From contig NZ_JBAWJZ010000002.1 in assembly GCF_043876835.1 (NCBI RefSeq), positions 434,001-498,000 on the forward strand: a DNA stretch of 64,000 nt, written 5' to 3'. The notes under the pieces were generated by a model. That model made no database searches. It was given only the letters and a program-made list of their open reading frames with translations, and was not told the DNA's origin. Within the stretch, counting starts at the first letter, position 1. Every line of letters starts with the position of its first letter. The position numbers and the translations under genes are program-made. Below are positions 25,070 through 34,889 of this stretch, piece after piece. The DNA is from Yeosuana sp043876835. Its GTDB lineage: Bacteria; Bacteroidota; Bacteroidia; Flavobacteriales; Flavobacteriaceae.

Positions 25070-26191
25070 ATGGAAAATAATTTTAATATAGCGCTGTTTT
25101 CACCTAATAAGGATCCTTATTCTGAGACATTTATTCAAGCACATAAAAAAGGTTTAAAAGGAAATATATTTTTTTATTATGGAATAGGTGAAGATATTAC
25201 AATTGAAAACCATCCACCATTAGCAAGTAAATTAAAAAAACAACTATTAAAAGCAATTAAAATTATATTTAAAAAAAATAATTCATTCGTTTTAGTCAAG
25301 TTATTATCTAAATCATTAAAAAAACATAAGATAGATGTTGTGCTTGTAGAATATGGAATTCACGCCGATCATATTTTACCTGCAATTAAATATCTTAATT
25401 TGCCCTTAGTGGTTCATTTTCATGGTTTTGATGCCACAGTTAGAAAAATTATAAAAGAACATAATAGTTACAAAGAAGTCTTTCAGTATGCTTCAAAAAT
25501 AATTGCTGTTTCGAAGGCAATGGAAAATCAATTATTAAACATAGGTTGTCCGAGAGAAAAATTAATTTACAATGCCAATGCTGCACAGTCAAATTTCATT
25601 AACATTGAATCAAGTTACGAATCAAAACAGTTAATTTCTGTAGGTAGATTTGCTAATAAGAAAGCACCTTATTACACGATTTTGGCTTTTAAAAAAGCCT
25701 TAAAAACGCACCCTGATGCCAAGTTATTAATGTGTGGAGATGGTTTATTGTTGGAGGTTTGTAAAAACCTAGTTAGACATTATCAGCTTGAAAGTAGTAT
25801 TCAATTTTTAGGAGTTATATCTCCAAATGAGTTATGCAATTTATTTAAGGAATCAATTGGATACATACAACATTCAATAACTGCCGAGAATGGTGATACG
25901 GAAGGCATGCCCATTTCAATTTTAGAAGCAAGTTCTTCTGGTCTACCGGTAATTTCAACATTTCATGCGGGTATTTCTGATGTAATAGAAGATGGAATTA
26001 CAGGATTACTTTGTAAAGAACATGATGTAGATGCTATGAGTCAAAACATTATTAAATTATTAGATGATAAAGACTATGCAAAAAAGCTAGGATATGCAGG
26101 TAAAGAGCGCATAAAATCTCATTTTAGTTTTGAAAAGCATATCAATGGTATTCAACAGATATTAGAAGAATCGGTTAACCATAATATGTAG
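25070..26191 (+). CDS. GT4 family glycosyltransferase
   Basis: A 373-residue GT-B fold transferase. The N-terminal half starts IALFSPNKDPYSETFIQAH, a pattern of WcaL-like colanic-acid-type transferases, and has VVHFHGFDATVRK. The C-terminal half has SVGRFANKKAPYYTILAF and the donor-site EGMPISILEASSSGLPVIST (E-x7-E) near residues 281-300. It retains anomeric configuration by family rule. The donor is unknown. It stands alone with 72 bp before and 90 bp after. Confidence 0.91.
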   Translation: MENNFNIALFSPNKDPYSETFIQAHKKGLKGNIFFYYGIGEDITIENHPPLASKLKKQLLKAIKIIFKKNNSFVLVKLLSKSLKKHKIDVVLVEYGIHADHILPAIKYLNLPLVVHFHGFDATVRKIIKEHNSYKEVFQYASKIIAVSKAMENQLLNIGCPREKLIYNANAAQSNFINIESSYESKQLISVGRFANKKAPYYTILAFKKALKTHPDAKLLMCGDGLLLEVCKNLVRHYQLESSIQFLGVISPNELCNLFKESIGYIQHSITAENGDTEGMPISILEASSSGLPVISTFHAGISDVIEDGITGLLCKEHDVDAMSQNIIKLLDDKDYAKKLGYAGKERIKSHFSFEKHINGIQQILEESVNHNM

Positions 26192-26281
26192 CTTTTTTAG
26201 TCTTTATTATGACTTACAAACATCAATAAGTTTAAAGCATATTTTTAATATAATTTTTAGAGCAGAAAAATATTCACAATT

Positions 26282-27211
26282 ATGAGTATTAGTATCATAA
26301 CCCCACATTTTAACGACTTTGAAGGATTAAAACAAATCTATAATTGTTTGTTGAAGCAAGATTCTAAAGATTGGGAATGGATTATTGTTGATGATTTTTC
26401 GGATGCTTCTATAAAAGAATTGATAGTTCAATATTTTGAACAATATGCTAGCCCAAACATTAAGTTAGTTTTAAATGATGAAAAAACAACAGGATCTGTT
26501 TGTAGAAATATTGGTGCAGACCAAGCAACTTATAACCATTTGGTGTTTTTAGATGCCGATGATATTATATCTGATGATTTTGTAAGTAACAGAGCAATAG
26601 AAGTTGAAGATTTTGTAGTATTTAAGAATTTTAATCTTTTAGATGAGAAAGGAAATAATAAACCTGCACCTTCAGCAGATTCTAATTATTTAGATTACTT
26701 TTTACAAGCAAAATTTATTTGGCAAACGTCTGCTATTTTATGGAACAAAGATTTTTTTATTGAGATTGGAAAATTTAACACTAATTTAAAACGACTGCAA
26801 GATGTTGAGTTATTTATTCGAGCCCTTATTTTAAGTACTAACTATAAAGTAATAGACAATAAAGTTGACTTTTTTTATAATGTTGTGCCTATAGATATTA
26901 ATAAAAAGCCCATCCAAGTAATTTGTGGAGCCGTCGATTATTTAATTACTTATATGGATGATAATTACCAATTGGATAAGCGCCAAAGAAATTTGGTAAC
27001 TGGTTATTATTATTTATGCATACGTTATTTTAACCGCTCTGATAATAAGGAAGCTATTGAGTATGTTCAAAACAGTTTAAAATTGTTTTTTAAGAAAAGC
27101 TATATGTCGTATTTCAGTTATGTAAGAGCTTTATCTTTTTTGAAGTTATATAAAAGCAATTTAATCTCCAGTGATTTGTTTTTGAGATTGAATAGATATT
27201 TTTACAAATAG
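26282..27211 (+). CDS. GT2 family glycosyltransferase
   Basis: A 309-residue GT2 enzyme: SISIITPHFNDFEGLKQIYNCL, WIIVDDFSDAS near residues 34-44, VCRNIGADQATYNHLVFLDA with DD following near 78-99, and RLQDVELFIRAL near 177-188 as acceptor-side acidic motif. Its stop codon is two bases ahead of the left arm of a long-range inverted repeat. Confidence 0.88.
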   Translation: MSISIITPHFNDFEGLKQIYNCLLKQDSKDWEWIIVDDFSDASIKELIVQYFEQYASPNIKLVLNDEKTTGSVCRNIGADQATYNHLVFLDADDIISDDFVSNRAIEVEDFVVFKNFNLLDEKGNNKPAPSADSNYLDYFLQAKFIWQTSAILWNKDFFIEIGKFNTNLKRLQDVELFIRALILSTNYKVIDNKVDFFYNVVPIDINKKPIQVICGAVDYLITYMDDNYQLDKRQRNLVTGYYYLCIRYFNRSDNKEAIEYVQNSLKLFFKKSYMSYFSYVRALSFLKLYKSNLISSDLFLRLNRYFYK

Positions 27212-27213
27212 AC

Positions 27214-27297
27214 TATTAGCCATTATAAAGAGATTAAATCAAAAAATAAAAAAAGTTAAAATATTTGTTTAACAGTAAATTAAATTAATGGCTAATA
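27214..27297 (+). repeat. 12-bp inverted repeat bracketing 60 bp
   Basis: TATTAGCCATTA at 27214-27225 and TAATGGCTAATA at 27286-27297 are perfect reverse complements separated by 60 AT-rich bases. The rest of this 208-bp gap up to the next ATG shows no gene. It could be a small mobile-element remnant or a regulatory stem. Confidence 0.6.
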
Positions 27298-27419
27298 CAA
27301 ACATACTAACAAAACTCTTGGCAGATTTTCTACTCAGTTTGTTTTTGCTAAATTAGGAACTTAAACAACGCTACTAATGTTATACAAGCCTGTTGTGAGC
27401 AATATTGATTAAAACTAAG

Positions 27420-28613
27420 ATGAAAACATTAATAATTCATGTAGGTCCTCCAAAATGTGGATCATCATCGATTCAACAGTTCTTCGAAACTTATAAAAAT
27501 CCTTGTGCTCAAAAAACAAGGTTCGTAATGCTGAATCCCCAAATGATTAATAGTTTAAATTCAAATAATAAAATTGATAATACAGATTTTATTAATCTTC
27601 TAGATAAAAACCTTGAGAATAATGATTCGTTGATTTTAAGTCACGAATCACTTTTTATAAAACCCTACGCAATTAAAAATATATGTAGCCTTTCATCAAA
27701 CAAAGTATCCAAAATTATTATTATTGGCTTTAGTAGAAAATCATCAGATTTTGTAGTTTCAGAATATAATCAATGGGGGTTTAGAAACCCATATGTATGT
27801 AAGTTAACAAAAAAAATAATGTTGGAAAATGAAATCAATCCCTTACATTTTTATGGAATTGAGAGGCATTTAATTTCATCAATCCTAAACGATTTTAATT
27901 TACTAACATCTCAAGAAATGGATTGGGGCAAATCTTATGGCCAAATAGAGAAACTTGTTACTCCGTACAAAGTTAAAATGAGAGCTGGTATTCTTTCAAA
28001 TAGAAATTCATCTGAAACCTTAATACAAGACTTCTGTAATAAAGCTGATTTAACACTTCAAGATAAATATAAATCAATTGATATAAAATCAAACACTCAG
28101 TTTAGCTCTCATTTGACTGAAAGTATAAATAATGCACTTGAGTTTGGATTTAAAGTTCCTGGTCCAGATGAGGATAATAATATTCTCCAAGATATTTCAA
28201 AAATTATTAATACAAATATTGATTTCAACAATACGCTAATAATTCCTCTTAAAGAATATATTGATTCTTATTTTTATGAATCAAATCTTAATTTTTGTAA
28301 TAAGTATGGTTTAGATAAAAGCTATTTTGCACTATCAAAAAAGTATTCAAAAAATGAAATTTTGAACATAGTAAGGAATGAAATGCAAGACCGAGTTACA
28401 AATAATACGATGCTTAATAATTACAAAGAATTAACTGGTATAATGGCAGAAGCAATTTTTCATTATAATAAAATAAAAAAAAATGTAAAACATCGTAAAG
28501 CGTATAATTTTAGTTTTATAAGGTTGTATCGAAAATTAAAGCACACAACAAAAAAAATACTGCATTTGGGAGTTAGTGATAAAATTGGAGATGATAGTAA
28601 TAAATTAACATAG
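27420..28613 (+). CDS. Sulfotransferase-like protein (divergent)
   Basis: A 397-residue protein from the ATG at 27420; a TTG at 27405 is in frame but less likely. The opening IIHVGPPKCGSSSIQQFF holds the PxKxGSSS form of the 5'-phosphosulfate loop (residues 10-17). GFSRKSSDFVVSEYNQWG near 105-122 fits the 3'-phosphate-binding region of P-loop sulfotransferases (R, then SEYNQ). The remainder is not recognisable and is longer than usual. It probably uses PAPS on the polysaccharide, but other nucleotide-sulfate-fold roles are possible. No membrane segments are visible. Confidence 0.66.
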   Translation: MKTLIIHVGPPKCGSSSIQQFFETYKNPCAQKTRFVMLNPQMINSLNSNNKIDNTDFINLLDKNLENNDSLILSHESLFIKPYAIKNICSLSSNKVSKIIIIGFSRKSSDFVVSEYNQWGFRNPYVCKLTKKIMLENEINPLHFYGIERHLISSILNDFNLLTSQEMDWGKSYGQIEKLVTPYKVKMRAGILSNRNSSETLIQDFCNKADLTLQDKYKSIDIKSNTQFSSHLTESINNALEFGFKVPGPDEDNNILQDISKIINTNIDFNNTLIIPLKEYIDSYFYESNLNFCNKYGLDKSYFALSKKYSKNEILNIVRNEMQDRVTNNTMLNNYKELTGIMAEAIFHYNKIKKNVKHRKAYNFSFIRLYRKLKHTTKKILHLGVSDKIGDDSNKLT

Positions 28614-28670
28614 AGTTAAATTTAAAGTAGGGTGAGTTAAAATGCCAAACTTTATGCATAAACCGTTGTA

Positions 28671-30053
28671 ATGAAAACAATTAAAACACCTATACTACCA
28701 ATAAGAAATACCCTAGCTAAGGTAGAAGGGAACCATGAATTAGACCTTGAAGCTATTTGTTTATTTATTGCTTTTGGTTTTTTTTTCGATACAGATACCT
28801 ATTGGAAAGATGAAGTGGCTCTATCACCAGGAAAAAAATATCAGTTAGATGCCCAAAATAATGTAATTTCTTCTGAAAAATGGTTTGAATGGCATTATAG
28901 CCCCAGAGACATTAGTTTTGAAACCACACTTGGCGAATTCACCAATTTGTTTGAAACCATTGTTAAAGAGCAGACAAGTGATAAGAAGGTTATTTTACCA
29001 CTGTCTGGAGGATTAGATAGTAGGACCCAAGCTGTTGCTTTAAGGAATCACCCTAATTTAACCTCGTATAGTTATGATTTTGAAGGAGGTTATCCTGAAA
29101 CCAAAATAGCAAAGAACATTGCTGATGCCTGTCATTTTCCATTTACATCGTTTACCGTTAAAAGGGGCTATTTGTGGGATTGTATAGAAGACTTAGCAGA
29201 AATCAATCAATGTTTTTCTGAATTTACACATCCGCGACAGATGGCTTTTTTTGATAGTTTTAAAACCATGGGAGATATTTTTTCTTTAGGACATATGGGT
29301 GATCTTATGTTTGACTCCTTTGGATTGCCACAATTATCTTTTGAAAAAGAAGTAGATGTACTTGTTAAAATGCTAGTAAAAAAGGGAGGGCTTGAATTAG
29401 CAAGCTCGTTATGGACAACTTGGGGCTTGGACGGTACATTTGAAAAATATATGGTTTCTCGAATAACAGAATCCTTAAAGGCATTTAAAATTGAAAACAC
29501 AAATGCCAAATTGCGTGCTTTTAAAACACATTATTCTGTTGCAAGATGGTCATCTAATAATTTATCGGTTTTCGATGCCATACATCCCGTAACATTACCT
29601 TATTATGATACTAGAATGTTTGAATTTATGTGTTCAGTGCCTGAAAAGTATTTAGCTAATCGACAATTACAGATTGCATATATTAAGCAACATGCTCCCG
29701 ATTTAGCAAGGATTACTTGGCAGGGAAACAGGCCTTTCAATTTAAATACTTATCATTTAAATAAGTCACCCTATAATTTACCATATAAGATAACCAATAA
29801 ATTAAAAAGAGCATTTAATGAGCTTATTGGCAACCCCTATATCTCAAGAAATTGGGAGTTGCAATTTGTAGGAAAAGAAAATGATAAACATTTAAAGACA
29901 TGGTTGTTTGATTCGAAATTAAAGGATCTTGTTCCAAAAGAGACCATAAAGGAATTTTATGATAATTTTAAAGAGAGAGATGCGGTTACTTATTCTCATC
30001 CTGTAAGTATGTTGCTCACATTGGCTTTGTTTCAGGAAAAATTTAATATTTAG
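28671..30053 (+). CDS. Asparagine-synthetase-like ATP-dependent ligase lacking the glutaminase domain
   Basis: A 460-residue protein of the asparagine synthase family. The PP-loop that binds ATP is LSGGLDSR (residues 111-118). The segment LFIAFGFFFDTDTYWKDEVALSPGKKYQL (31-59, discontinuous homology) resembles the end of the class II amidotransferase part in AsnB. The catalytic Cys2 and the body of the glutaminase are missing: the protein begins MKTIKTP. It may therefore use free ammonia or another amine to activate and amidate a carboxylate, for instance a uronic acid in the glycan, or it may be a pseudoenzyme. It lies alone between a sulfotransferase-like gene and a GT4 gene. Confidence 0.78.
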   Translation: MKTIKTPILPIRNTLAKVEGNHELDLEAICLFIAFGFFFDTDTYWKDEVALSPGKKYQLDAQNNVISSEKWFEWHYSPRDISFETTLGEFTNLFETIVKEQTSDKKVILPLSGGLDSRTQAVALRNHPNLTSYSYDFEGGYPETKIAKNIADACHFPFTSFTVKRGYLWDCIEDLAEINQCFSEFTHPRQMAFFDSFKTMGDIFSLGHMGDLMFDSFGLPQLSFEKEVDVLVKMLVKKGGLELASSLWTTWGLDGTFEKYMVSRITESLKAFKIENTNAKLRAFKTHYSVARWSSNNLSVFDAIHPVTLPYYDTRMFEFMCSVPEKYLANRQLQIAYIKQHAPDLARITWQGNRPFNLNTYHLNKSPYNLPYKITNKLKRAFNELIGNPYISRNWELQFVGKENDKHLKTWLFDSKLKDLVPKETIKEFYDNFKERDAVTYSHPVSMLLTLALFQEKFNI

Positions 30054-30131
30054 TAATTATAAACAAGCAATTATTAGATGCTAATAAAACATTTTTGAGC
30101 TAAATTAATTTTATATTTATACTTTATATAT

Positions 30132-31259
30132 ATGGCTCAGAAGAAAATCAAAATATTATTTACTATACCTAATTTTGATACAGCAGGCAGCGGTAAAGTA
30201 GTATATGATTTAGTAAATAATTTGGACAAAAGATTTTTTGAGCCTGAAATTTGTTGTTATCATGATGGAGGTGCTTTTTTTAAGGAGGTTGAAGCGTTGC
30301 ATGTAAAAATCCATTTGTTTCCTTTTGCCATTAATTACCGTCCATTTTTAACGTTTCCGTTTAGGCTTATAAACACCATTCGCTTTTTTAGAAAACACAA
30401 TTTTGATTTGATACATTCCTGGCACTGGAGTAGTGATTTTTCAGAACCTTTAGCAGCAAAATTAGCTGGTATTCCTTGGATTTATACTAAAAAATCTATG
30501 GGATGGGGTAATAAAGCTTGGAGATGGAGAACTGCCTTAAGTTCTAAAATTATTACGATCAATTTGGATATGAAATCATTTTACTCTGTAAAAGCTCTTG
30601 AAAAAGTTGAAGAGATTCCTTTAGGCGTTGACACCAATTATTATACTCCTCGAACAAAAGAAGATATAACACTTTTGAAAGACCTCGATATTAAAACAAG
30701 TGATTTTGTTATTGTTTCGGTAGTGAATTTAATTCCCGTTAAAGGCATAGAAGTATTAATAAAAGCAGTAGTAGCATTAGATAAACCCAATATAAAGTTG
30801 CTTATTGTTGGACATGACAAAGGAGACTATGCCTGTTCATTGAAAAAAATGACTGAAAGGATTTCTTCAATTCAATTTTTAGGAAAGAAAGCCGATGTTA
30901 GACCGTACCATGCTATTGCCGATGTATTTGTTATTCCAACATTGGAGTTAGGTGAAGGGCTTCCTGTGGCCCCTTTAGAGGCTATGGCTTCAGGAAAAAT
31001 TGTGATTGGTTCAAATGTTAGTGGTGTAAAAGATATATTAAACCCTTTTCAGAATTGTTTGTTTGAGCCCAATAATGTAGAGAGCTTAAAAGATAGTATT
31101 TTAAGTATTTTGAACATGAGCACAGAAGAGTGTATTCAATTAGGAAAAGCAATGAGAACTCGAGTGGAAACAAATTATTCTATTGAAAGGTTTATAAAAT
31201 CACACACAGATTTATATAAGGGAATATGTTCAAAAAATCAAGATAAACACGTTGAGTAA
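30132..31259 (+). CDS. GT4 family glycosyltransferase
   Basis: A 375-residue GT-B enzyme. The N-terminal half has ILFTIPNFDTAGSGKVVYDLV, with the donor-side glycine loop, and LIHSWHWSSDFSEPLAA. The C-terminal half has SVVNLIPVKGIEVLIKAV and the E-x7-E region LGEGLPVAPLEAMASGKIVI near residues 280-299. It is a soluble, retaining transferase by family. The 3' end overlaps the next gene by 8 bp. Confidence 0.92.
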   Translation: MAQKKIKILFTIPNFDTAGSGKVVYDLVNNLDKRFFEPEICCYHDGGAFFKEVEALHVKIHLFPFAINYRPFLTFPFRLINTIRFFRKHNFDLIHSWHWSSDFSEPLAAKLAGIPWIYTKKSMGWGNKAWRWRTALSSKIITINLDMKSFYSVKALEKVEEIPLGVDTNYYTPRTKEDITLLKDLDIKTSDFVIVSVVNLIPVKGIEVLIKAVVALDKPNIKLLIVGHDKGDYACSLKKMTERISSIQFLGKKADVRPYHAIADVFVIPTLELGEGLPVAPLEAMASGKIVIGSNVSGVKDILNPFQNCLFEPNNVESLKDSILSILNMSTEECIQLGKAMRTRVETNYSIERFIKSHTDLYKGICSKNQDKHVE

Positions 31260-32415
31260 AAGAAATAAAATAGCCATATATTCTGGTGTTAGCACCAGTA
31301 CTACTTTTATTGAGCGTTTAATTAGTGGATTAGCCCAAAAAAAAATGATTGTTTATGTTTTTGGGTTGGATAATGGTAGAAATCAATCATCAGAAAACAT
31401 AATTTATAAGACCTATAGCGGTAGATTGAGCAAACTATTTGTCCTACTTAAATATTCCATTTTATTATTAATATTTAAGCCAAAGAACAAAAGACAATTG
31501 GATGTATTATTAAAGCAAAAACATTATAATACGCTTTATTATAAAGTAAAGTTTTATCCGGTTTTATATTATAAACCTGATGTTTTTCATTTGCAGTGGG
31601 CCAAAGGTATTGATGACTGGATGTGGGTTAAAGCATTTGGAATGAAATTGGTTGTGAGTTTACGAGGCGCCCATATTAATTACTCTCCTTTAGCAGATAA
31701 AACATTAGCCTCTATTTATAACACATATTTTCCTAATGTTGACGCCTTTCATGCTGTGTGTGAAGCCATTAGTTTAGAAGCACAAAAGTATGGCGCCATA
31801 AGAGACAACATTAAGGTGGTTTATAGTGGGGTTAATTTAGAAACATTTCCAGAACAGCCTAAAACAAAAAATAAAGTTTTTAAAATTCTATCTGTTGGGA
31901 GACCTCATTGGAAAAAAGGATATGTATATGCTTTAGATGCTTTTAAATTATTGAAGAACCATGGTTTAATGTTTCATTATACTATTGTTGGAGGAAAAAA
32001 TAATATTGAGTTGGCTTATCAAATAAAAGATTTGGAATTGGAACAATATGTGACTTTAGCAAAACAGTTGGCATTTGAAGATGTGGTTGATCAAATTCAA
32101 TCATCAGACTTATTATTGCTGCCTAGTTTAGAAGAAGGTATAGCCAATGTCGTTCTTGAAGCCATGGCCTTAAAAACATTAGTTGTAAGTACCTATTGTG
32201 GCGGTATGAAAGAAGTTATTACAAATGAATATAATGGTTTTTTAGTCCCGATTCGAGATTCTGAAGCAATCGTTATGGCTATAGAAAAAGTGATGACCCT
32301 ATCTGATAACGAGAAAGAAACAATTCTTAATAATGCTTTTGAAACCATTAACAACAATCATAGCGAGACATTGATGGTAGACCGTATGCTTGATCTATAC
32401 ACAACCCTATTTTAA
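31252..32415 (+). CDS. GT4 family glycosyltransferase (TTG start)
   Basis: A 387-residue GT-B enzyme. The only start that keeps the N-terminal strand (SKRNKIAIYSGVSTSTTFIERL) is TTG at 31252, inside the end of the upstream gene; the first ATG lies 28 codons later and would cut the fold. Landmarks are VVSLRGAHINYSP, ILSVGRPHWKKGYVYALDAF near residues 210-229 and the E-x7-E stretch EEGIANVVLEAMALKTLVVS near 293-312. It is similar in layout to the next gene (WKKG motif), which suggests an old duplication. Confidence 0.9.
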   Translation: MSKRNKIAIYSGVSTSTTFIERLISGLAQKKMIVYVFGLDNGRNQSSENIIYKTYSGRLSKLFVLLKYSILLLIFKPKNKRQLDVLLKQKHYNTLYYKVKFYPVLYYKPDVFHLQWAKGIDDWMWVKAFGMKLVVSLRGAHINYSPLADKTLASIYNTYFPNVDAFHAVCEAISLEAQKYGAIRDNIKVVYSGVNLETFPEQPKTKNKVFKILSVGRPHWKKGYVYALDAFKLLKNHGLMFHYTIVGGKNNIELAYQIKDLELEQYVTLAKQLAFEDVVDQIQSSDLLLLPSLEEGIANVVLEAMALKTLVVSTYCGGMKEVITNEYNGFLVPIRDSEAIVMAIEKVMTLSDNEKETILNNAFETINNNHSETLMVDRMLDLYTTLF

Positions 32416-32427
32416 TATTGATTTGAT

Positions 32428-33624
32428 TTGAAAACTGAAAATTTACATATAAAAACTATAGGTCTTGTTTTGTCGTATGTTCCAGGATATTCTGAAACGT
32501 TTTTTAAGAATAAAATATTAGGGCTGCAAAAAAGCAACTATCGTGTTATTTTATTTGTAGATTATAAAAAACCAGACGATTATCATTTTGAATGTGACAT
32601 AGTTTATGCACCTAAACTCTATGGCAATACTTTTACAGCTTTAATTAATGGTTTTAGTTCACTAATTAAAGCTTTTATTCTATATCCCAAAAAATCCATT
32701 AATCTTTACAAACTCGATAAACGCGATGACATTTCGTTTACTCATAGAATTAAAAACATCATTCTCAATCAGTTTTTATTTACAAAAAGCTTGGATTGGT
32801 TGCATTTTGGATTTGGTATGCATGCTATAAAAAGAGAGAATGTGGCTTGTGCCATTGGCGCTAAAATGGCGGTGAGTTTTAGAGGTTCAGACTTATATCT
32901 TACCCCTTTAAAGCACAATAACTGTTATGATCTGTTATTTACTAAAGCTGTAAAATATCATGTATTGTCTCAAGAAATGAAACAAACACTTATAGCCTAT
33001 CAGGTTAATGAAAAGCTTATTCAAGTTATAACTCCAGCTATAGATGTTCATTTTTTTAAAAACAAAAGTGTTCTTAGGTCAGATAAGAATTTAAGGCTAA
33101 CCACGGTAGCGCGCTTACATTGGAAAAAAGGGTTGGAGTACACCTTAGAAGCATTGTCTCTATTAAAAAAACAAGGCATTGATTTTACACTTACTATAAT
33201 TGGTGATGGTGAGGAACGAGAGCGCCTTATTTTTGCAGCCCATCAGTTAGGGATAATTCACAACGTTGAATTTAAGGGCCAGCTCAATCATGACGAGGTT
33301 AAGGAACATTTACAGAACACAGATATTTATTTGCAGTATAGTATTCAGGAAGGGTTTTGCAATGCCGTATTAGAGGCTCAAGCTATGGGTTTATTATGTA
33401 TAGTGTCTAATGCCGAAGGCTTAGCTGAAAATGTATTGGATGGTAAAACGGGCTGGGTAGTGCCAAAACGACAACCAAAACTATTGGCACAAAAAATTGA
33501 AGAAGTGATTCTTTTGAGTTCACAAGAAAAACAAAATATTAGAGAAGCTGCCATTAGTCGTGTGAGACAAGAATTTAATTTGGAAAGCCAGAATAAAGCT
33601 TTTGCTGGCTTTTATAACGATTAA
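32428..33624 (+). CDS. GT4 family glycosyltransferase (TTG start)
   Basis: A 398-residue GT-B enzyme that begins at TTG 32428, 12 bp after the previous stop; no ATG is available near the start. GLVLSYVPGYSETFFKNKIL is the WcaL-like opening; AVSFRGSDLYLTP and TTVARLHWKKGLEYTLEAL follow. IQEGFCNAVLEAQAMGLLCI near residues 306-325 is the donor-site region. The sugar is unknown. It is the third GT4 gene in a row. Confidence 0.9.
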   Translation: MKTENLHIKTIGLVLSYVPGYSETFFKNKILGLQKSNYRVILFVDYKKPDDYHFECDIVYAPKLYGNTFTALINGFSSLIKAFILYPKKSINLYKLDKRDDISFTHRIKNIILNQFLFTKSLDWLHFGFGMHAIKRENVACAIGAKMAVSFRGSDLYLTPLKHNNCYDLLFTKAVKYHVLSQEMKQTLIAYQVNEKLIQVITPAIDVHFFKNKSVLRSDKNLRLTTVARLHWKKGLEYTLEALSLLKKQGIDFTLTIIGDGEERERLIFAAHQLGIIHNVEFKGQLNHDEVKEHLQNTDIYLQYSIQEGFCNAVLEAQAMGLLCIVSNAEGLAENVLDGKTGWVVPKRQPKLLAQKIEEVILLSSQEKQNIREAAISRVRQEFNLESQNKAFAGFYND

Positions 33625-33719
33625 AATAGAAACAGCTTTTAATTAAACTTTAATATTTTTTAATTCATTATGTCTAATATTGTAGTTTTAGATAATAAAA
33701 TATCATACGAGAAGGTTAT

Positions 33720-34460
33720 ATGACAAACTACGAATTTATTCGATGGATTACTTTTCCGATTATGCCAACCCATCTAGTAACGGTAAGAAACGATATAAAA
33801 AAGCTTATAAAAGCCTATATTAAAAGGGGGACGGCGAAAATGTCAATATTAGATGTTGGAGGACGCAAATCACCCTATACCATAAACATTCCGGCTGATA
33901 TTACATTGCTGGATGTACCTCAAGAACGTGGTACTAAAGAAGATTTAAATTTAGGTTTAACAGATAGTATCTTATCTTTTATTAAAAAAAGGAGGAGTAA
34001 TATTTCTGAAATTATAATTCAAGATATGACAAAATCCACTTTAAAGGATGAATCTTACGATGCTTTAATTTGTGTTGAGGTCATTGAGCATGTTAAAGAC
34101 GATGATGTTTTTGTAGAACATATTTCAAGAGTTATAAAAAAGGGAGGTTGGGCCTATTTTACGACACCCAATGGTGACTATATTAAAAATGAAGGGCCAA
34201 ATAAAAATCCAGATCATGTGAGGCACTATACACGCTTTGAATTGCAAACCTTGTTAGAAACCTATTTTGATAAAGTAGATGTGCATTATGGTGTAAAGAC
34301 CGGAACGTATCGTGTACAAGGCTTAAAAAGTTATAGTTTGAAAAGACCACTGCAAACCCTAAAATCTATTTATTCTAATATTGTAAACAGGTTTCAATCT
34401 AAAGGCATAGAAAACACTTCGAAAGAAACCGCACATTTAATTGCTATTGGTTATAAATAA
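33720..34460 (+). CDS. Class I SAM-dependent methyltransferase
   Basis: A 246-residue methyltransferase. Motif I is ILDVGGRKSPYTINI near residues 43-57, an acidic strand LLDVPQERG follows, and DALICVEVIEHVKDDDVFVE near 118-137 is motif II. GGWAYFTTPNGDY matches the post-motif loop common in sugar methyltransferases of glycan clusters. It is probably cytoplasmic and acts on the growing chain or its precursor. A 3-bp gap links it to the truncated sulfotransferase gene. Confidence 0.84.
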   Translation: MTNYEFIRWITFPIMPTHLVTVRNDIKKLIKAYIKRGTAKMSILDVGGRKSPYTINIPADITLLDVPQERGTKEDLNLGLTDSILSFIKKRRSNISEIIIQDMTKSTLKDESYDALICVEVIEHVKDDDVFVEHISRVIKKGGWAYFTTPNGDYIKNEGPNKNPDHVRHYTRFELQTLLETYFDKVDVHYGVKTGTYRVQGLKSYSLKRPLQTLKSIYSNIVNRFQSKGIENTSKETAHLIAIGYK

Positions 34461-34463
34461 AAC

Positions 34464-34883
34464 ATGAAACAAAAAGTGTTTATTATTGGGTTTCATAAAA
34501 CGGGAACGACTTCTTTAGAACATGCCTTACAGTTTTTAGGATATCGTGTTTATGGAGGGGATAAAAACTTAATGAAATATACGAATTCGGACGACTTAAA
34601 AACGTATATAAGAAAAACTATAGATTCCTGGGACGCTGTGCAAAATATGCCCTGGCCTTTATATTATAAAGAACTTTATGAGATTTACCCTGAAGCCAAG
34701 TATATCTTGACTATTAAAGATACTAATACATGGATTAGAAGTGTGTTAACTTACTTTGCATGTATTAGAATACCATTACATAAAACGATTTATGGAGTAC
34801 CTTGTACTGAAGGCTATGAGTATCGATATAAAGAAGTTTATGAGCAGACTAATACCGAAATTTTAAATTTTTTAGAGACCTGA
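34464..34883 (+). pseudogene. C-terminally truncated Sulfotransfer_4-like protein
   Basis: 139 residues that align along their whole length with the first 140 residues of the protein at 35820. Shared blocks are GFHKTGTTSLE (5'-phosphosulfate loop, residues 9-19), SWDAVQNMPWPL against KWDAVQEMPWPL, and IYGVPCTEGYEYRYK against IYGVPCAEGYEKEYK. It stops right after EILNFLET, about 63 residues short of its sister. The 3'-phosphate-binding element LTIKDTNTWIRSV is still present, but the C-terminal helices are lost, so it is probably inactive. The stop lies 6 bp before an FkbM gene that separates the two copies. A shortened functional form is possible. Confidence 0.72.
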
Positions 34884-34889
34884 TGATGT

